Positions 15,588-23,749 of a DNA stretch of 64,000 bases are shown here, piece after piece; the stretch's first letter is position 1, and each line of letters begins with the position of its first letter. The translations under genes and the position numbers were made by a program. The DNA comes from Verrucomicrobiota bacterium (GTDB taxonomy: Bacteria > Verrucomicrobiota > Verrucomicrobiia > Opitutales > Opitutaceae): positions 62,001 to 126,000 of the forward strand of contig JAEWBF010000064.1 of the NCBI GenBank assembly GCA_023391285.1. Direction: 5' to 3'. Below the pieces are notes generated by a model. The model was not told the DNA's origin, made no database searches, and saw only the letters and a list, made by a program, of their open reading frames with translations.

Positions 15588-16643
15588 ATGGTCACCTCTT
15601 CGGGCGCAACTGGACGGATCGCAGTAGATGCGATGGGTGGCGATCTCGGCCCCGCCGAGGTCGTCGAAGCGGTGCGTTTGGCCCTGCGTCAACGCACCTC
15701 GCTCAATCCGATCACACTCGTCGGCGACGAAGCTGTCCTGAAGCCGCTGCTGCAGCGCGCCGGCCTCTCGCAGCGCCACGATCTCGCGATTCATCACGCT
15801 TCCGAGGTCGTCACGATGGACGACAAGCCCATCATGGCGCTCAAGCGGAAACGCGACTCGTCGATGGTCCGCGCCATCGAACTCGTCAAGGACGGCCAGG
15901 CCAGCGTCGTAGTCAGCTGCGGCAACACCGGCGCCCTCATGGCCGCCGGCACCCTCCGTCTCCGCACGATGGAAGGCATTGCCCGCCCCGCGCTCGCCGC
16001 CGTCGTTCCCCGCGAAAACGGCCACTTCATCCTCATCGACGCCGGCGCCAACCCCGAAGCAAAGGCGGAACACCTCGTCCATAATGCCATTCTCGGCAGC
16101 CACTACTGTCGCGTCATGCTCGGCATCGCTCAACCGCGTGTCGGCCTCATGACCATCGGCACCGAAGAGGGAAAAGGTAACACCCTCATCACCGAGACCA
16201 ACGATCTCCTTCGCCGCACCAACGGCCTGCTCAACTACGCCGGCCCCATCGAGGGTTTCCACGTTTTCGCCGAGCACGTCGACGTCGTCGTCTGCGACGG
16301 TTTCGTCGGCAACATCATGCTCAAGAGCTGGGAGTCCCTCGTTAAATTTTTCTCCGGCATGTTGCGCGAAGAGCTCCAGGCCAATCCGGTCCGCGCCACC
16401 GGCGCGCTCCTCTCGAAAGGCGCCTTCAGCGCGCTGAAGGAGCGCATCAATCCCGAACGCTACGGCGGCGCTCCCCTGCTCGGCCTCAAAGGTAACATTC
16501 TCAAAGCCCACGGCTCGTCCAACCGCCACGCCATCAAAAGCGCTATTCTCGCGGCCAGCCAAATCATCCGCGCCGACATGAACCAGCGCATCGAGGCCGA
16601 CATCGCTCGCGCCAACGATCTGCTCGCCGTGCCCGTCGCCTGA
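15588..16643 (+). CDS. plsX: Phosphate acyltransferase PlsX
   Basis: Peripheral membrane enzyme converting acyl-ACP to acyl-phosphate, the acyl donor for the first step of phospholipid synthesis. Diagnostic strings include RIAVDAMGGDLGP near the N terminus, VSCGNTGALMAAG, IDAGANPEAKAEHLV, GTEEGKGN and CDGFVGNIMLKSWES. The ATG at 15588 is preferred; a TTG five codons upstream (15573) is also in frame. It lies 37 bases after rpmF and 41 bases before fabH on the same strand. Length (351) is normal. Confidence 0.96.
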   Translation: MVTSSGATGRIAVDAMGGDLGPAEVVEAVRLALRQRTSLNPITLVGDEAVLKPLLQRAGLSQRHDLAIHHASEVVTMDDKPIMALKRKRDSSMVRAIELVKDGQASVVVSCGNTGALMAAGTLRLRTMEGIARPALAAVVPRENGHFILIDAGANPEAKAEHLVHNAILGSHYCRVMLGIAQPRVGLMTIGTEEGKGNTLITETNDLLRRTNGLLNYAGPIEGFHVFAEHVDVVVCDGFVGNIMLKSWESLVKFFSGMLREELQANPVRATGALLSKGAFSALKERINPERYGGAPLLGLKGNILKAHGSSNRHAIKSAILAASQIIRADMNQRIEADIARANDLLAVPVA

Positions 16644-16684
16644 CGCGCCCTGCCCCCGCGCGCCGCTTCGCTGCGACCATTCTC

Positions 16685-17677
16685 ATGGCCCACGCCTCCA
16701 CTGTGATTCTCGGCACCGGCGCTTACGCCCCGGAACGAGTTCTGACCAACGACGCTATTTCCGAAACGGTCGATACTTCCGACGAGTGGATCTACACGCG
16801 CACCGGCATTCGCGAACGCCGCATCGCCGCTCCCGGTGAGCAAACCTCCGACATGGGCGTCAAAGCCGCCCAACTCGCCCTCGCCGACGCCAAACTTGCC
16901 CCGGCTGACATCGATCTCCTCGTCGTCGCCACCGTCACGCCCGACGTGCTGATGCCGTCCGCCGCGTGCATCATCCAACAAAAACTCGGCCTTCGCACCA
17001 ACGTCGCCTGTTTCGATCTCAACGCCGCCTGCTCGGGCTTCGTTTACGCTCTCGACACCGCATGCGCGATGCTCACCTCCGGTCGCTACCAAAAAGCGCT
17101 CGTGATCGGCGTCGAAAAACTTTCCTCGGTCGTCGATTGGCAGGACCGCACGACGTGCGTCCTCTTCGGCGACGGCGCCGGCGCCGCCGTTATCGGCCTC
17201 GATCCGCGGCCGCAAATCGGTCTTCTCGGCACCAAACTCGGCGCCCTCGGCGAAAGCGTCGAACTCCTCTGGATCCCCGGCGGCGGCAGCGCCAATCCCG
17301 CCACTCCCGAGTCCATCGCCTCCCGCCAGCACTGCATCAAGATGAAGGGCAAGGAGGTCTTCAAACTCGCGGTTCGCGCCATGGACGAAGCCGCCCGTGA
17401 TATCCTGGAACAACACCAACTCACCGCCGATCAGATCGCCCTGGTGATTCCTCACCAGGCCAACAACCGCATCATCGAGGCGATTTCCGACTATCTGGAG
17501 CTCCCGATAGACCGCTTCGTCGTCAACGTCGAACGCTACGGCAACACCTCCGCTGCCTCCATTCCGATCGCGCTCGACGAAGCTCGCCGCTCCGGTCGCA
17601 TCAAGCCCGGAGATCTCACTCTGCTCGTCGCATTTGGGGCGGGCTTGACCTACGCAAGTGCCCTGATTCGCTGGTAA
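16685..17677 (+). CDS. fabH: Beta-ketoacyl-ACP synthase III
   Basis: Starts fatty-acid synthesis by condensing acetyl-CoA with malonyl-ACP. The 330-residue protein has the catalytic cysteine in NAACSGF (Cys116), the histidine in IPHQANNRI and the asparagine in YGNTSAAS. The RTGIRERRIA string at about 39-48 is typical of FabH. It follows plsX in the rpmF-plsX-fabH block and is followed after 10 bases by the BamD-like gene, so all four are probably one transcript. Confidence 0.97.
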   Translation: MAHASTVILGTGAYAPERVLTNDAISETVDTSDEWIYTRTGIRERRIAAPGEQTSDMGVKAAQLALADAKLAPADIDLLVVATVTPDVLMPSAACIIQQKLGLRTNVACFDLNAACSGFVYALDTACAMLTSGRYQKALVIGVEKLSSVVDWQDRTTCVLFGDGAGAAVIGLDPRPQIGLLGTKLGALGESVELLWIPGGGSANPATPESIASRQHCIKMKGKEVFKLAVRAMDEAARDILEQHQLTADQIALVIPHQANNRIIEAISDYLELPIDRFVVNVERYGNTSAASIPIALDEARRSGRIKPGDLTLLVAFGAGLTYASALIRW

Positions 17678-17687
17678 CCTTTTTAGC

Positions 17688-18737
17688 ATGCCCTTCATGT
17701 CCGCCCGCGCGCTCGGTGCACTCACTTTCCTGATTTCCCTGTTTTGTCTCGCTGCTGGCGCTGCCCGGGCCGACCTCGTCTGGCACCCCGACACCGGCTG
17801 GCAGGTCGAAGGCGGAGCACTCGCCGGAGTCAGCGGACGCGAAGGCCGCAACGCCCTCGATCTCATGAACCGCGCCCGTGAAGCCGAGGAACGCGGCTCC
17901 AGCGGTTCCGCCCTGCGCGCCTACCGCAAGGTCGCCAAACGCTACCCGTCGTCGGTCTACGCCTCCGAAGCCCTCTACCGCGCCGCGAAGCTCTATCTCG
18001 AGCGCAAACAATACTTCAAAGCGTTCGAGAACTTCCTCGCGGTCAGCACGCAGTATCCAAACACGAAATACTTCGACGAGATCATCGGCGAACAATACCG
18101 CATCGCCGCCCTGCTCGCGGACGGCGCGCGCAACCGCTACTGGGGCATCATCCCGGGCTTCAAGAATCGCACCCGCGCGATCGGCTACTTCGAGATCATC
18201 GTTCAGACCGCCCCCTACAGCGACTACGCTCCGCTCGCGCTCATGAACAGCGCCCGCGGCCACATGCGGGAGCGCAACCACGAATACGCGATCGATGCCC
18301 TCGATCGCATGATCAACAATTACCAAACCAGCCTCCTCGCCCCCAACGCCTACCTCCGTCTCGCGCAGACGCACGCCCGGCTGGTCGAGGGCCCCAACTA
18401 CGACCAGGGCTCGACCGAGGAAGCGATCACCTACTTCGAGGACTTCCTCATTCTCTTCCCCAACGACGAAAACGTTCCCGCCGCCGCCGAAGGTCTCGAC
18501 TCGATGAAAGTCGTCCTTTCCGAGAGCAAGATCGTCCTGGGCGATTTCTACTTCCACAAGCGCAACAACTACGCCGCCGCCCGCGTGTTCTACAACGAGG
18601 CGATCACCGCGTATCCAGATTCCGAGGTCGCCGAGAAAGCCCGTCGCAAACTGGCCGAGGTCGACGCCCGCGCCAACAATCTCCCGCCCCCCGCCGATTC
18701 CCAACCCGCCCGCAAGAAGCGCTTTTTCTTCTTCTAA
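17688..18737 (+). CDS. bamD: BamD-like outer-membrane assembly TPR protein
   Basis: Exported 349-residue protein with a signal peptide (about 1-28, ending AAGAARA) and TPR-like helical repeats: ALRAYRKVAKRYPSS, AFENFLAVSTQYPNT and AITYFEDFLILFPND. These are the hallmarks of BamD/YfiO, the scaffold of the BAM complex that inserts beta-barrel proteins. It has no clear lipobox, since the only cysteine in the signal is at 20 in LISLFCLAAG, so it may be periplasmic and soluble rather than a lipoprotein. The C terminus ends KKRFFFF, four phenylalanines in a row. It is 10 bases behind fabH. Confidence 0.82.
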   Translation: MPFMSARALGALTFLISLFCLAAGAARADLVWHPDTGWQVEGGALAGVSGREGRNALDLMNRAREAEERGSSGSALRAYRKVAKRYPSSVYASEALYRAAKLYLERKQYFKAFENFLAVSTQYPNTKYFDEIIGEQYRIAALLADGARNRYWGIIPGFKNRTRAIGYFEIIVQTAPYSDYAPLALMNSARGHMRERNHEYAIDALDRMINNYQTSLLAPNAYLRLAQTHARLVEGPNYDQGSTEEAITYFEDFLILFPNDENVPAAAEGLDSMKVVLSESKIVLGDFYFHKRNNYAAARVFYNEAITAYPDSEVAEKARRKLAEVDARANNLPPPADSQPARKKRFFFF

Positions 18738-18805
18738 GCGCCAACGCGGTCAAGAGCGCCCAGTCAGGCAAGCGCGCTCTCTTCGAATATCCCGCCTTTC
18801 TGTCT

Positions 18806-18822
18806 TTCTGAGCGAAGCGAAG
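18806..18822. repeat. Dispersed 17-base repeat, copy 1
   Basis: TTCTGAGCGAAGCGAAG is identical to 40424-40440. Both copies are intergenic. Here it is followed by TTCAGCCGAAGGCTAGCC and lies between bamD and thiL. Confidence 0.6.
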
Positions 18823-18887
18823 TTCAGCCGAAGGCTAGCCTGACATCCAGCTTGGCGTTCGCCCGGCAGCGTCTTGATTCCTTTCCG

Positions 18888-19817
18888 GTGCACCCGTTCG
18901 CCCAACGCTCCTCGGAATCCGTCGCCTCTCTCGGCGAGGTGAAACTTATCCTCGCCCTCCGCCGCTGGCTCGGCTCCGCCTCACCTCGCACTCCTTTCGG
19001 CATCGGCGACGACTGTGCCGTGCTGCCGGCTTCACGAGGTCGCCAGTTGATCACCGTCGACCCGGTGGTTTACGGGCGTCACTTCGACGCTTCCGTTCCT
19101 CCGCGCGCCGTCGGCGCCAAACTCCTCAAACGCAATCTTAGCGATCTCGCCGCCATGGGCGGCCGCCCGGTCGCCGCCGTCCTCGCGCTCACGCTCGACG
19201 CCCGCACCGACCTTCGCTGGCTCGAATCATTCTACCGCGGCCTCGCTGCCTGCGCGCGCGACTATCAAGTCGCTGTGGTGGGGGGCGATGTCGCCCAAGC
19301 CGACGGCATCATCGCCGCAAGCCTCACCTTGCTGGGCGAAGCCACCGGTCCGCGCATTCTCACTCGCACCGGCGCACGCCCCGGCGACGCCATCTATGTC
19401 ACGGGACAACTCGGAGGCAGCCTCTCCAGCGGACATCATCACACGTTCAAACCCCGTCTCCCCGAGGGCGCCTGGCTCGCCCGCCGCACCGAGATCACCG
19501 CCATGATGGATGTCAGCGACGGCTTGGCGAAGGATCTCCATTCGCTCACTCCTCGCCGCGCCGCCCCCGCCATTGATCCCGCTTCCGTTCCGCTCCGCCG
19601 AGGCGCAGATCTCCGCGCGGCCCTCACCGACGGGGAAGATTACGAACTGGTCTTCACGCTCGCATCACACGCCGACTCCACCGCCTTCGAACGCGCTTGG
19701 GCGCGCGCTTTCCCTCGCACGCGCCTCTCCCGTCTCGGCCGCTTCGTTTCCGCCCGCCGAGTCCCGCCCGAGGCCCTCGATCTTTCCAACTTTCACGGCT
19801 TCGAACATCTCCGATGA
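18888..19817 (+). CDS. thiL: Thiamine-monophosphate kinase
   Basis: Phosphorylates thiamine monophosphate to thiamine diphosphate, the active cofactor. Signatures are TPFGIGDDCAVLPAS near the N terminus, LLKRNLSDLAAMGGRPVA, VVGGDVAQADGI and MMDVSDGLAKDLHSL. The start is uncertain: GTG at 18888 gives 309 residues and fits the family; TTG at 18852 is also in frame but overlaps the end of a repeat-rich leader. It is followed 19 bases later by tsaE on the same strand. Confidence 0.93.
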   Translation: MHPFAQRSSESVASLGEVKLILALRRWLGSASPRTPFGIGDDCAVLPASRGRQLITVDPVVYGRHFDASVPPRAVGAKLLKRNLSDLAAMGGRPVAAVLALTLDARTDLRWLESFYRGLAACARDYQVAVVGGDVAQADGIIAASLTLLGEATGPRILTRTGARPGDAIYVTGQLGGSLSSGHHHTFKPRLPEGAWLARRTEITAMMDVSDGLAKDLHSLTPRRAAPAIDPASVPLRRGADLRAALTDGEDYELVFTLASHADSTAFERAWARAFPRTRLSRLGRFVSARRVPPEALDLSNFHGFEHLR

Positions 19818-19836
19818 CGCTCCCGCCGACTCGCGC

Positions 19837-20277
19837 ATGACGATTCTCGACCAACTTCGCGCCGGCATCTCCACCGCTTCAGCCGACGAATCCCGCGCCG
19901 TCGCGGAATCTCTCGCCCGCTCCCTGCCGCCCGACACCACTCTTGCGCTCCACGGCGATCTCGGCGTCGGCAAAACCACTTTTGTGCAGGGTCTGGCGCG
20001 CGGTTTCGGTATCCACGAACCCATCACGAGCCCGACGTTCACGATCTACAACGTCCACCGCGGCCCCATCCGCACGCTCGTGCATCTCGACGCCTATCGC
20101 CTCGAGAACCCGCGCCAGATCGAGGACTTGTTGCTCGAAGATTTCCTCGTCACCCCTTGGTGTCTCGCCGTCGAGTGGCCCGAAAAAATCGCGGCGGCGA
20201 TCGCTCCCGACGCCCTCCATCTCGATCTCGGAATCGATTCGCGACAGCGCCACACCCTCCGCTTGCGCAGGTTATAG
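19837..20277 (+). CDS. tsaE: tRNA t6A threonylcarbamoyltransferase complex ATPase TsaE
   Basis: Small ATPase (146 residues) needed with TsaB and TsaD for the universal t6A37 modification of ANN-decoding tRNAs. Walker A is LHGDLGVGKTTFVQG (about 38-52), followed by the family string ITSPTFTIYNVH, the HLDAYRL motif and AVEWPEKI. The ATG at 19837 is 19 bases after thiL; the longer frame overlaps thiL and is rejected. The stop TAG (20275-20277) is supplied by the start of the dispersed hairpin repeat that follows immediately. Confidence 0.95.
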   Translation: MTILDQLRAGISTASADESRAVAESLARSLPPDTTLALHGDLGVGKTTFVQGLARGFGIHEPITSPTFTIYNVHRGPIRTLVHLDAYRLENPRQIEDLLLEDFLVTPWCLAVEWPEKIAAAIAPDALHLDLGIDSRQRHTLRLRRL

Positions 20278-20299
20278 GGCGGGGTCTCCCGACCCCGCC
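20275..20299. repeat. Dispersed hairpin repeat GGCGGGGTC/GACCCCGCC, copy 2
   Basis: Arms at 20278-20286 and 20291-20299, loop TCCC. The repeat begins at the tsaE stop codon. Confidence 0.8.
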
Positions 20300-20371
20300 G
20301 TCAAAACTCACGCATCGGGACGCGGCCCAACGATTCCTCGCCGATCTCCGCGTCCGCAACCCAGCCGGCGA

Positions 20372-22519
20372 TCAACCACCCGAAGGCGGCGCGGCCGGCG
20401 CATTCTCGTCCTTCTTCGGCTCTTCCGTCGCGCCGGTATTCTCCGGCGCCGCCGGAACCACCGGTTCCACCGCCGGCACAACGTCAGCGGGCAACCCAAT
20501 CGTCGGCTCGCCCGGCGCGGGCACCGTCGTTTCGGGAATCTCCCCCGCAGGTTGCGTCTCCGAATTGAGTGGCGCTTCCTCGGGAGTCGGAGTCGGTGCG
20601 TCCGCGTCCGCCGGCGTCGCCGGCGCAGCGGAAGTCGGGGCCGCTGCCGGCGCCTCGGGGAAATTCTCCGGATCGTGTTCTTCCGATTCCACTTCCTTCC
20701 GTCGCGCCTCGACCATCGGAGGCGGAGCAAACAAACGACCGTCGATGAATTCCGTCACGTAGCCTTCGGTCACCAGCCAGCGCAGATCGCCCTGCATCCG
20801 GCTGATCTTCGCGCGCTGATCGATCGTCAACGTCGGCTCGACTGGCGCAGGCGCGGGTGCCGGCGCTTCAGCTTCCGCCGGTGCGGCAGGCTGCGCATCG
20901 ACCGGAGCCACGTTCTCTACCGCCGGCGCGATCGGTGCAGCGGATGGCGCCGCGGTTGGACCCGACGCTCCGGGCGCGGCCGACGCAGGCAGCTCAATCC
21001 CCAGGAATTTCGAGGGCAGCTCACTCGCCTTCACCATCGGGTTTCCTTCGATGAAGGTGATCAACTCACTAATGGTCTCCGCAAACGTCTGACCCGGCAC
21101 GCGGAATTTCCGCTTCACCGCGCAGACATAGCTGATCCCCTTCGAACCCTTCTTGAAGATCGTGAAATGTTCGCGCCGCAGCCGGCCGCGCAAGGCATTC
21201 GCCGTATCCAACGGGAATCGCCGCTGACGCTCCAGCGCGCCTTCGACCGCCCGGCGAATTTCGCCCTGCGGCATCGTTTCGACGAGCTTGCCGTGGAATC
21301 GCGCGCTTTCGACCGTGCGGTAAACCTTCTCCCGCGCCTGCGTCAGCAAGTAGCTGCGCGCATCTTCAAAAGCATCGAAGGTGATCGCCGGCGCCGACTC
21401 CGGCGTCGTGCTGCCTTCCTGCACCGCAACCTCCGCCGCTGCCGCTTCGGCCGTCGCAGCACCTTCGGCCTCCGCCGGGTTTTCCGTCTGCGGCGCTGCC
21501 GGCGCTGCTGGCGCTGTCGGTTTGCTCGCGAGCTTCCAGGTGTAACGCGTGGTTTTCTTCATCTTCTCCAACCACTGCGCCACCACTTGCGGATCGCGCA
21601 CCGTTTCGATCCGATTGCGGAAGACCTCGAACGGCATCCGCGAGATCTTCGTATTATAGTGCTGCTGCACGATCTGCGAATACCGGTGATAGTTCGGCGG
21701 CCCGAGCAGTTCGCCCGTCACACCGCACTTGTTGATCACCTGGAAATTTCCCTTCGGCGGATCGACTTCCACGTCGGCCATCTCGAAGAACCGCCCCAAG
21801 TGATTCGTCAGCACGTGCGACACCACGGCCGCTTCGCTTTCGAACGGAATCCCGTCCGGCACCGAAATGTAGATCGGCTGCTTCGTCTCCGCCGCTCCTT
21901 CCGCACTTCCGCCGCGGCCGCCCGCGCCGGGTTGCTTGCGCGTGAGCACCACGACGAAACGGTCGTTCTTTCCAACCACCGTCCGAGCGATCTCGAACAA
22001 CTCGATCGTGCGACAGGAGGTCCGGATCGTTTTCGCCAGCGCACCGAAGCTCGAATCCTCCGGATAGAAGGCGACATTGAAATAGGGACTTTCGTAAGGT
22101 CCGCGCTGCTCATGCTGTTCGCGGTTGCCATATCCATAACCACCATGTCGCGGCCCGCCTGGCCCTTCACGCCGCGGCCCGCCTTGAAACTCGCGCCGTG
22201 GTCCGCGGTCACCCGAAAACTCGCGCCGCGGTGGCGCATCGCCCTCGGGATGAGGCACCGGTCCGCCCGCCGAACCCGAGCCGCCGCGGAAATCGCCGCC
22301 CGCGGGCTTGCGAAACGCGCGTCGATCGCGCCGCTCCGGGCCGCCGCCCTCCCTCCGATCGCCGCCTTCGCGTCGCGGTCGATCAGCGCGATCGCGCGCT
22401 TCAGCCGGCGACGCTTTGTCCTGGGTCCATTGGGTGCCGAAGCTGAACCCCTGGAGTTGGCTCAGATCGAGTTTATTGAACTCCTTTTCGGGAGTTTCCT
22501 TGGCGGGCGTGTCGTCCAT
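20372..22519 (-). CDS. Large RGG- and Ala/Pro-rich protein, probable nucleic-acid binder
   Basis: I do not recognise a named family. The 715-residue protein has no signal peptide. Its start has a compact motif, DLSQLQGFSFGTQW (about 18-31). Residues 40-135 form a Gly/Arg/Pro-rich region with repeated RREF and RREG units (RGG-like, typical of RNA binding). Then come two globular parts: about 135-330 (PYFNVAFYPEDSSFGALAKTI onward) and about 370-490 (FEDARSYLLTQAREKVYRTV to KSISELIT-like helices). These are separated by Ala/Pro/Glu linkers, with a third conserved-looking patch near 585-630 (DQRAKISRMQGDLRWLVTEG). The tail is low-complexity and acidic. The ATG at 22519 is chosen; a GTG at 22540 lies in a palindrome. 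It is convergent with tsaE. Confidence 0.72.
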   Translation of the reverse strand: MDDTPAKETPEKEFNKLDLSQLQGFSFGTQWTQDKASPAEARDRADRPRREGGDRREGGGPERRDRRAFRKPAGGDFRGGSGSAGGPVPHPEGDAPPRREFSGDRGPRREFQGGPRREGPGGPRHGGYGYGNREQHEQRGPYESPYFNVAFYPEDSSFGALAKTIRTSCRTIELFEIARTVVGKNDRFVVVLTRKQPGAGGRGGSAEGAAETKQPIYISVPDGIPFESEAAVVSHVLTNHLGRFFEMADVEVDPPKGNFQVINKCGVTGELLGPPNYHRYSQIVQQHYNTKISRMPFEVFRNRIETVRDPQVVAQWLEKMKKTTRYTWKLASKPTAPAAPAAPQTENPAEAEGAATAEAAAAEVAVQEGSTTPESAPAITFDAFEDARSYLLTQAREKVYRTVESARFHGKLVETMPQGEIRRAVEGALERQRRFPLDTANALRGRLRREHFTIFKKGSKGISYVCAVKRKFRVPGQTFAETISELITFIEGNPMVKASELPSKFLGIELPASAAPGASGPTAAPSAAPIAPAVENVAPVDAQPAAPAEAEAPAPAPAPVEPTLTIDQRAKISRMQGDLRWLVTEGYVTEFIDGRLFAPPPMVEARRKEVESEEHDPENFPEAPAAAPTSAAPATPADADAPTPTPEEAPLNSETQPAGEIPETTVPAPGEPTIGLPADVVPAVEPVVPAAPENTGATEEPKKDENAPAAPPSGG

Positions 22520-22852
22520 GTAGTCGATGCGAGCGGGCACTTGCCCGCGAGGTTTGCTGGGCCGCTGGGGCCGGTGATAGGTCGGAGCGAGTGTTCACGG
22601 GCACTAGGGTGAGGCAAGCGATTTCCCGGAGCTGCAAAGTGGGGTCTCCGGACGCCTGCCATGCCACGGATTCGCGCCCTCAGGCTAAAGAGCCGAAAAT
22701 CGTCGCCAGGTTCCCTCCGTCCTCGCCCCGCCGGGCCAATGCCGATTTTTTCGACTGCGCCGCGCATCTCCCCCACCGCGTCAACGTCCTGCTCGCCGCT
22801 CACCTTGCCGCTCCCCCGGGCATGCCCGGTCAGCGCAACCGCTCCGCTCCCC
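22520..22852. other. 333-base gap with one palindrome, no gene seen
   Basis: Divergent promoter region between the RGG-rich protein and the ThuA-like gene. It contains the perfect palindrome GCGGGCA-CT-TGCCCGC at 22533-22548. The plus-strand frame through it (from 22661) is open but has the low-complexity composition of a chance frame, so I treat it as non-coding. Confidence 0.55.
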
Positions 22853-23749
22853 ATGAATTCCCGTGTCGCTCCCTCTCTGCTCGGTCACTGCCGGCTCCTT
22901 GCCTTGGTCGCTTCCTTCGTTCTTTCGCCGGTCTTCGCCAGCAACGCCCCATCACCGCGCGAGATCGTGTTCCTCGCCGGCCCCAAGGATCACGGCATGC
23001 CCGGCCGCCACGAATACGAAAAAGACCTCCGCTTCCTCGCGCACTGCCTCGAAACCTCCCCTAACCTCCGCGGCCTCACCACCAAGGTCCACGTCGGCGC
23101 TGCTCCCCGCGACCTCTCTTTCTTCGAAAACGCCGCGGTCATCGTTATCGAAAGCAGCTCCGACCGCCTCGCGCGCGAGGTTCACCCGCTGTTTCCCCCC
23201 GAGCCCGATAACCCCAATCACCGCTACGACGAAGCCACCACCGCGTGGCTCAAGGAGCTCGACGCCCTTATCAAAAAGAACCGCACCGGCGTCGTCGTTT
23301 TCCACTACGCCAACTGGGTCGAGCATTGGACCGCTCGCGGCTACTACATGCAATGGCTCGGTGGCCTGTGGGTGCAAATGGCCTCCCGCAACCCGGTTGA
23401 CGAGTGGACGATGACCCCGCGCGCCCCCGAGCACCCGATCCTCCGCGGCGTCAAACCGTGGACTTATCACGACGAGGTCTTCTGCCGATTTTTTCTCCCG
23501 CCCAACGATCCCAACCGCACCGACCTCCTCACCGGCACGCCCGCCAAATCTCCGGTCGGCCCTCAAGTCGTCTCCTGGGCCTACCAGCGCGACGACGGCG
23601 GCCGCGGCTTCGTCATGGGCGGCGTGGATTTTCACGTGAACCTTCAACAGCACGACGATTACCGCCGTTTCCTCCTCAACGGCATCGTCTGGGCCGCCGG
23701 CCTCGAAGTCCCCGCCGACGGCGCGCAGTCCACTCCTCCCGCCCAATGA
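22853..23749 (+). CDS. Exported ThuA-like protein
   Basis: A 298-residue protein with a signal peptide (about 1-33, ending SPVFAS) and a ThuA/class I glutamine-amidotransferase-like fold: REIVFLAGPKDHGMPGRHEY at the start, VVFHYANWVEH in the middle and GGVDFHVNLQQHDDYRRFLLNGIVWAAG at the end. ThuA proteins act in keto-sugar and trehalose utilisation; the exact reaction here is unknown. Its TGA overlaps the ATG of the PQQ dehydrogenase, showing translational coupling, and a secreted TIM-barrel gene follows. The start at 22853 gives a proper signal peptide. Confidence 0.8.
   Translation: MNSRVAPSLLGHCRLLALVASFVLSPVFASNAPSPREIVFLAGPKDHGMPGRHEYEKDLRFLAHCLETSPNLRGLTTKVHVGAAPRDLSFFENAAVIVIESSSDRLAREVHPLFPPEPDNPNHRYDEATTAWLKELDALIKKNRTGVVVFHYANWVEHWTARGYYMQWLGGLWVQMASRNPVDEWTMTPRAPEHPILRGVKPWTYHDEVFCRFFLPPNDPNRTDLLTGTPAKSPVGPQVVSWAYQRDDGGRGFVMGGVDFHVNLQQHDDYRRFLLNGIVWAAGLEVPADGAQSTPPAQ

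Noticed and set aside
19943..22612. 889-codon open frame on the plus strand
   Set aside because: It is Arg/His/Ser-rich and antisense to the 715-residue RGG protein. The latter has better amino-acid composition and structured patches.
22661..22852. N-terminal extension of the ThuA-like protein
   Set aside because: The extension is Pro/Arg/Ser-rich and would bury the signal peptide that starts at 22853.
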